This document shows positions 6,885-10,571 of a DNA stretch of 10,571 bases, piece after piece (the first letter of the stretch is position 1; each line of letters begins with the position of its first letter). This DNA comes from CBDHHC01 sp050633205 (lineage in GTDB: Bacteria > Pseudomonadota > Alphaproteobacteria > Rhizobiales > CBDHHC01), in the NCBI GenBank assembly GCA_050633205.1, contig JBOEGA010000127.1:1-10571 (forward strand). Reading direction: 5' to 3'. Under the pieces are notes generated by a model. The model had not been told where the DNA came from. It made no database searches and worked only from the letters and a program-made list of their open reading frames with translations. Made by a program: the position numbers and the translations under genes.

Positions 6885-8429
6885 TTATTGTCCGGTCTTA
6901 TATCCGGATACCTTGAAGAAATATATCTTTCGTACTGCGCTCTTGCCTGCCGGAACCTGAGCTGAACCAACATGCTCTACAGTTGAAAAACCGCGTTTAA
7001 CATGTGATGGAACACGATATTTCGAAACCAGCAACATGGGTTTATCAGATGCCTGCCCGTTATAGGGCTGTACCATCTGGTAATAGTCCCCCGGTACTGC
7101 ACTACGCTTCCAGGCATATATCGGTATATTACTGTCTCGCAGAAAATATACCGTCTGGGCTGAAACTTCCCGGTTGTTAGTGAGAATGGCAGAAAACTCA
7201 TTACTTTTGAATTTTTCTTCAGCCTTGGCAGCAATTTCTTGCCATCCCAGAACTCTTGAGAATGGAGCAATCCCGAATGGAAGTGGGAACAGACCTGCCG
7301 TTGCAGTACCTGCCGCCAGAAGAATGAGAACCACAATATTGATCGCAAAAGATGCCCGTAAGGCTGTCCAGGCTCTTTCCCGCATCATAATTGCCACCAC
7401 CAGAATAACTGCTGCAGGATATGCTGTCGCAGCCCAGTTTGCATGAGCCCTGGAAAGAAATGCCTGAATTGTAATAATTAGAATAACAGGAATAGAAAAT
7501 GCCAGAAGCATCCTGTCTTCAGAGGTCAGAAGGCTCCCGGTTGTCTTGCTGGAGCGTAAAAAACGCCAGAGAATAATCAGTAGGGCAGCAAAAAATACCG
7601 GCCCTGCAACACCAAACTGTGCTCCGAAAAATTCCAGAGCCTTACCCGTCTTTTTCCCGAGAGAAGCAAGAATTTCCGTAATTCCGGAAGGGGCAGCACC
7701 CCAGTTGGCATTGTCAGCAGTATGAGAAAAAGTAACCAGCCCGTTCTGCAGATTCCATATAATATTAGGCGAAACAATAATCCCGGATATGACTATGGCG
7801 GTCCAGAATTGTGGACTGCGGACAATCCAGCGTGCATTCGGCTCTATAACCAGATAAACCACAAAACATAGGAGAAAGAATGCCATTGCATATTTGGATA
7901 AAAGCCCAAACCCGATAGCGACCCCCAGGAGTACAGACCAGCTCCACTTCTTCGTCTTCTGGAATTCAACAAGAGACCACAATGCCAGTGCCCAGAATGC
8001 CAGAAGTGGCACATCTGTAGAAATTCTGCCTGCAGAAAAACTCACACCGGGAACTGTTACAAAAGCGAGTGCAGCCCAGAATCCTACAGCAGTTCCATAT
8101 AAGGAGCGGGCTGCAAAAAAGATAAACATCGAAGTCACTGTGTAAAATAAAGGCGACCCGGCGCGGATACAGAAATCATTTATTCCGCATATTTCCGTTA
8201 CACCACGAATACTCCAGGCAAGCATGGGAGGCTTGGAAAAATAGCCAAAATCAAGAACTTTTGACCACGCCCAATATTGTGATTCATCGAAAAACAGCTC
8301 GGTATTGCTGAAATAAATTGCTATGAGCCTGAATACTGCAAGCAAAGCGAGAATTACAATAAAAGCACCGAATGCACTGTTCTGACTGGGAAACCGATCA
8401 AATACTGTTGTTTTAACCATATTATTCAT
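6885..8429 (-). CDS. GT39-family membrane glycosyltransferase (ArnT/PMT-like)
   Basis: A 514-residue integral membrane enzyme of the dolichyl-phosphate-mannose / ArnT superfamily, which moves a sugar from polyprenyl phosphate to an acceptor on the periplasmic face. After a first helix (~20-40) comes FFDESQYWAWS with the catalytic-type D48-E49 pair, then GYFSKPPMLAWSI (~62-74). A second acidic site, STDVPLLAFWALALW (D139), sits in the next loop. About ten hydrophobic helices follow to ~380, including the AHANWAATAYPAA segment (~328-340) typical of bacterial GT39 proteins, and a soluble C-terminal domain of ~130 residues. A GT2 enzyme that could supply the lipid-linked donor and a LAB_N protein are divergently encoded next door, pointing to lipid A or LPS-core decoration; sugar and acceptor are not readable. 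The start is ATG at 8429 (MNNMVK); an in-frame ATG at 8420 is possible and neither has a clear ribosome site. pabBC follows at 24 bp. Confidence 0.9.
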   Translation of the reverse strand: MNNMVKTTVFDRFPSQNSAFGAFIVILALLAVFRLIAIYFSNTELFFDESQYWAWSKVLDFGYFSKPPMLAWSIRGVTEICGINDFCIRAGSPLFYTVTSMFIFFAARSLYGTAVGFWAALAFVTVPGVSFSAGRISTDVPLLAFWALALWSLVEFQKTKKWSWSVLLGVAIGFGLLSKYAMAFFLLCFVVYLVIEPNARWIVRSPQFWTAIVISGIIVSPNIIWNLQNGLVTFSHTADNANWGAAPSGITEILASLGKKTGKALEFFGAQFGVAGPVFFAALLIILWRFLRSSKTTGSLLTSEDRMLLAFSIPVILIITIQAFLSRAHANWAATAYPAAVILVVAIMMRERAWTALRASFAINIVVLILLAAGTATAGLFPLPFGIAPFSRVLGWQEIAAKAEEKFKSNEFSAILTNNREVSAQTVYFLRDSNIPIYAWKRSAVPGDYYQMVQPYNGQASDKPMLLVSKYRVPSHVKRGFSTVEHVGSAQVPAGKSAVRKIYFFKVSGYKTGQ

Positions 8430-8690
8430 GTTTTTATTTCAGGACCTGTTTTTGACAATTTTCTCTTTTGCTGGAAACATATTCTGTACTAACGTTCTGG
8501 AGTTAGCAGACATTTACACGCTTGTGTTTCATGAGGAAACCCTGATATTCACTGACAGGAAGGCTTTTTTCTATGAAACATTATTTACGCGTTGACACTA
8601 GGGCTAAATGCCTCTTGATTGACAACAAAAGTCCGGGGCACGTCTCTGGTAATAAAATTATGTCGCTTGGTGAGAATTGAAAGGTCGCAA
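8430..8690. promoter_or_regulatory. Divergent intergenic region between GT39 and GT2 genes
   Basis: This 261-base stretch must hold the start signals for both divergent units. Two perfect TTGACA hexamers occur on the plus strand, at 8452-8457 and 8592-8597. Neither has a convincing -10 at 17 bases (AAACAT and TTGATT respectively), so promoter assignment is tentative; the second would suit the GT2/LAB_N pair. The part at 8446-8478 resembles a block upstream of the EF-hand gene. A 35-codon ORF at 8573-8680 is listed separately. Confidence 0.35.
8573..8680 (+). CDS. Possible 35-residue leader ORF upstream of the GT2 gene
   Basis: An ATG at 8573 opens a 35-codon frame starting MKHYLRVDTRAKC and ending SLGEN, with TGA at 8678-8680. 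AGGAAGG (8558-8564) precedes the ATG by about eight bases, a usable ribosome site. The frame stops ten bases before the GT2 ATG at 8691, so ribosomes leaving it would sit on the GT2 ribosome site (AAAGG, 8680-8684). The peptide has no domain, membrane segment or obvious codon run that would suggest attenuation. The TTGACA at 8592 lies inside it, so if that is the promoter the ORF is not transcribed. It may well be chance. Confidence 0.22.
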   Translation: MKHYLRVDTRAKCLLIDNKSPGHVSGNKIMSLGEN

Positions 8691-9458
8691 ATGCGTATTT
8701 CTGTTATAATACCCGCTCTTAACGAGGAAGGTAATATTGGTCGCCTTGTCGAGGAAACCTATACAGTCGTTTCGCAGAATATGCTGGCCGAAGTCATTGT
8801 CGTTGACGACTGCAGTGAGGATAAAACAGCCGACGAAGTTAAAGCCCTCTGCGAGAAATACCCATCCCTGCGTTATCTGCGTCATGCCACACGAAGTGGG
8901 CAGTCGACAGCCTTGCGCACTGGTATATTAGCCGCAAAAAGCCCGGTTATTGCAACAATGGATGGCGATGGCCAGAATGATCCCAACGATATTGAAAATC
9001 TGGTTGGAAAACTGGGAGATCCGTCATCCGGCGGTGTTGCATTGGTTGGCGGTGTAAGGGCAAAAAGGCGTGCTAATGGCTCCAGACGTTTTGCTTCCGG
9101 TTTTGCTAACTGGTTACGCAGCTCAATTCTCAAAGACAAATGCCCTGACACTGGTTGCGGTATCAAAGCCTACTGGCGAGAAGCTTTTCTGCTTTTGCCT
9201 TTTTTCACCAGTATGCACAGATATCTTCCTGCGTTGTTTATCACATACGGCCATGAGGTTGATTATGTTGAAGTTAATGACAGACCAAGGATGGTCGGCC
9301 AGTCCAAATATACCAATATTGGCCGCGCCATAGTCGGGATTTATGATCTGATCGGAGTAACCTGGCTTCGAAGGCGTACCTTAAAACCAGCCATTGCTGA
9401 AGATTACAGGGCAAAGCAGGATACAGATAGAATTGTCCCTTTTCGTGAGACAAGATAA
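8691..9458 (+). CDS. GT2-family glycosyltransferase, DPM1/ArnC-like (polyprenyl-phosphate sugar synthase)
   Basis: A 255-residue GT-A fold enzyme expected to transfer a sugar from a nucleotide sugar to polyprenyl phosphate on the cytoplasmic membrane face. It starts MRISVIIPALNEEGNIGRLV, the standard GT2 opening. EVIVVDDCSEDKT (34-46, with D39/D40) binds the nucleotide, and MDGDGQNDP (90-98, D91 and D93) gives the metal-binding DxD. CPDTGCGIKAYWREAF (151-166), MHRYLPALF (175-183) and RPRMVGQSKYTN (198-209) are the dolichol-phosphate-mannose-synthase-type acceptor signatures. One short hydrophobic segment (~212-226) may touch the membrane, but the multi-helix tail of larger GT2 enzymes is absent. 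The ATG at 8691 is chosen because the domain starts there and AAAGG lies six bases upstream; an in-frame TTG at 8619 would add 24 unsupported residues. It leads a two-gene unit with the LAB_N gene and diverges from the GT39 gene, its likely partner. The sugar is not identifiable. Confidence 0.93.
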   Translation: MRISVIIPALNEEGNIGRLVEETYTVVSQNMLAEVIVVDDCSEDKTADEVKALCEKYPSLRYLRHATRSGQSTALRTGILAAKSPVIATMDGDGQNDPNDIENLVGKLGDPSSGGVALVGGVRAKRRANGSRRFASGFANWLRSSILKDKCPDTGCGIKAYWREAFLLLPFFTSMHRYLPALFITYGHEVDYVEVNDRPRMVGQSKYTNIGRAIVGIYDLIGVTWLRRRTLKPAIAEDYRAKQDTDRIVPFRETR

Positions 9459-9501
9459 ATAATAAAATACCCGGGATAGAGTGCGTTAAAGGTCGAGGAT
9501 A

Positions 9502-9870
9502 ATGCTGGAAATTATTACAGGTTTCTTCCTGAATATATCAAATGAAATCGCAACATGGTGGGCAAGGCAGACAGCTTATAACCTCTGGTGGCATGCCTTT
9601 GGCGGAGTGGCACAGACATTATTTTTCTCTCGCTGGCTTGTGCAGTGGTTTATGAGCGAGCGCGCACAAAAGAGTGTCGTTCCCGTTGTCTTCTGGTTCC
9701 TGAGTTTTCTTGGTGGTCTGATGATGCTGATATATGTCACTCATCTTGGCAGTCCCGTACTAATGATTGGCCAGGCTGTCGGACTGTCAGTGTACGCTAG
9801 AAATATTATCCTGATAAACCGGGAAAAAGCATCTGAAGCAGATGATGTGGTCAAGGTTCCGGCTGAGTAG
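9502..9870 (+). CDS. LAB_N domain small membrane protein (lipid-A-disaccharide synthase N-terminal-like)
   Basis: A 122-residue membrane protein with about three helices (~33-50, ~58-79, ~84-104) and a short charged C-terminal tail. The conserved features of LAB_N proteins are present: FFSRWLVQWFMSERAQKSVV (41-60), PVVFWFLSFLGGLMMLIYV (61-79) and GQAVGLSVYARNIILI (90-105). The name comes from a similar segment in some LpxB proteins, but this one is free-standing and has no glycosyltransferase domain. Free-standing LAB_N proteins are commonly encoded beside a DPM1-like GT2 and a GT39 enzyme, and Rhizobium has a comparable small protein linked to polyprenyl-phosphate-galacturonate synthesis (RgtF with RgtE, from memory). 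The likely role is a membrane partner of the GT2 enzyme, inferred from context. It follows the GT2 gene by 43 bp, with GAGGA about five bases before the ATG. Confidence 0.9.
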   Translation: MLEIITGFFLNISNEIATWWARQTAYNLWWHAFGGVAQTLFFSRWLVQWFMSERAQKSVVPVVFWFLSFLGGLMMLIYVTHLGSPVLMIGQAVGLSVYARNIILINREKASEADDVVKVPAE

Positions 9871-9930
9871 CTTACTGAAGAAATATAATATGGCTTTCGC
9901 TAACAACAGAGAAGCTTTCCCCAGCTCTTG

Positions 9931-9955
9931 ACCAGTCACAGGTCTGGTTCTTTTT
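9931..9955 (+). terminator. Probable intrinsic terminator of the GT2-LAB_N unit
   Basis: ACCAG (9931-9935) and CTGGT (9944-9948) form a 5-bp stem with an 8-base loop, followed by TCTTTTT (9949-9955). It lies 60 bases after the LAB_N stop. The stem is short, but the T-run is placed correctly. Confidence 0.5.
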
Positions 9956-10287
9956 AGGCTTTATAAACTGTGCGAATGAAATGCTGTATACCGCAATACC
10001 CGTCATCAGCAATATCTAAAACCACATTACTGCCTCTGAATATGTTGGTATTATTTTGCGTTGAAAAATTGTACGTAGTTCAGAAGATTAATAGGTACAG
10101 GTAATCACAATTGTGAACAGTTTCCTTTTTTTTGGGAAGATACACAGTTTTTTACAAATTTGCTCTTCACATTCAGAAATAAGCTGTTATAACAACACTC
10201 CTACGACGCACTAAGCGCTGGCAACTATGAAGAAATAACTCTAATAAGTTGCATTGCTTGATCCCTTAATTATCTGGGAATGATGAA

Positions 10288-10303
10288 ATCGCTTAGCAGC
10301 GAT
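10288..10303. other. Small hairpin upstream of the first initiator tRNA
   Basis: ATCGCT (10288-10293) and AGCGAT (10298-10303) pair perfectly around a TAGC loop. Five T residues follow, but only after an 8-base gap (10312-10316), so it is a poor terminator. It could be part of the tRNA promoter region or leader. Confidence 0.3.
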
Positions 10304-10343
10304 GAGAGGTCTTTTTCTATTAAAGCTCTCAGGATGTAATTGA

Positions 10344-10420
<77 letters not shown>

Positions 10421-10490
10421 ATATTGCAGCAGATTATACGTCGTAAATTAACTGATACAATCAGGATAAAATAGTATTATGATTGTAAAA

Positions 10491-10509
10491 TCGATTGTCC
10501 ACCAATCGA
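10491..10509 (+). other. Hairpin between the two initiator tRNA genes
   Basis: TCGATTG (10491-10497) and CAATCGA (10503-10509) form a perfect 7-bp stem with a five-base loop, 13 bases before the second tRNA. The following bases are GATAAAAATTTG, which is not a terminator T-run. It may be a processing signal in a joint transcript or an operator-like dyad. Confidence 0.4.
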
Positions 10510-10522
10510 GATAAAAATTTGA

Positions 10523-10571
<49 letters not shown>

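Larger units (their letters stand above)
9871..10343. other. 473-base non-coding stretch between LAB_N gene and initiator tRNA
   Basis: No supported gene lies here. Going left to right: a probable terminator at 9931-9955, an AT-rich stretch with a palindrome TCACAATTGTGA (10105-10116), a run of eight T (10126-10133), and a small hairpin at 10288-10303 about 40 bases before the tRNA. A 42-codon frame at 9976-10104 lacks a ribosome site and looks accidental. The tRNA promoter must be in the last 150 bases, but I see no convincing -35/-10 pair. Confidence 0.6.

Noticed and set aside
7174..7446. 90-codon plus-strand frame opposite the GT39 gene
   Set aside because: Lies wholly antisense to a strongly supported membrane protein gene and encodes nothing recognisable.
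8473..8498. EcfG-like promoter (GGAAAC ... CGTT) in the divergent region
   Set aside because: The spacer between the two elements is about 14 bases, not the 16-17 expected, and the first element is GGAAAC rather than GGAAC.
9890..9931. 13-codon plus-strand ORF starting MAFANNREAF
   Set aside because: Very short, without a ribosome site, and it runs into the terminator stem.
9976..10104. 42-codon plus-strand ORF in the gap after the LAB_N gene
   Set aside because: No ribosome site before the ATG and no recognisable domain; it lies just after a terminator in AT-rich DNA.
10105..10116. Palindrome TCACAATTGTGA as an operator
   Set aside because: A perfect 12-base palindrome is expected a few times in 10 kb by chance, and no promoter is recognisable beside it.
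10126..10133. Run of eight T with flanking TTCC/GGAA as a terminator
   Set aside because: The T-run is in the loop, not after the stem, so it cannot act as an intrinsic terminator.

Overview
The window looks like chromosomal DNA of a moderately AT-leaning alphaproteobacterium. This rests on an alphaproteobacterial-type GlnE, an ECF sigma / anti-sigma / CnrX-like sensor set whose anti-sigma N-terminus has the 'YGxxPxxWPxxER' look common in that class, a GT39 + GT2 + LAB_N envelope glycosylation set, and an initiator tRNA whose anticodon stem carries A-U/G-C/G-C instead of three G-C pairs. A genus cannot be assigned from the sequence alone. There is no sign of phage, insertion sequence, CRISPR or integron.

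Layout. Bases 1-1615 are the C-terminal part of glnE (glutamine synthetase adenylyltransferase), cut by the window edge. Bases 1750-4154 hold a tight four-gene plus-strand unit: an exported four-EF-hand protein, an ECF sigma factor, a single-pass putative anti-sigma factor and a membrane-anchored CnrX/CpxP-like periplasmic sensor. Two of the junctions overlap (TGATG and GTGA), and a hairpin with a T-run follows. Bases 4413-5036 encode a stand-alone DUF4202 protein. Convergent to it, on the minus strand, are a fused PabB-PabC enzyme for p-aminobenzoate synthesis (5073-6860) and, 24 bp upstream of that, a GT39 membrane glycosyltransferase (6885-8429). Across a divergent intergenic region lie a DPM1/ArnC-like GT2 glycosyltransferase (8691-9458) and a small LAB_N membrane protein (9502-9870). 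A roughly 470-base non-coding stretch then leads to two tandem initiator tRNA genes, the second cut by the window end.

How the genes work together. The 1750-4154 unit reads as a cell-surface signalling module. The periplasmic sensor (and perhaps the Ca2+-binding EF-hand protein) would control an anti-sigma factor that holds the ECF sigma inactive, as in the CnrYXH pattern. The GT39/GT2/LAB_N genes look like a polyprenyl-phosphate-sugar pathway: GT2 makes the lipid-linked sugar on the cytoplasmic face and GT39 transfers it in the periplasm, probably to lipid A or LPS core. LAB_N is often found next to such genes. The most interesting unexplained points are the EF-hand protein built into the sigma operon, a similar ~33-35-base block upstream of both the sigma operon and the glycosyltransferase genes, a possible 35-codon leader ORF before the GT2 gene, and the duplicated non-canonical initiator tRNA.
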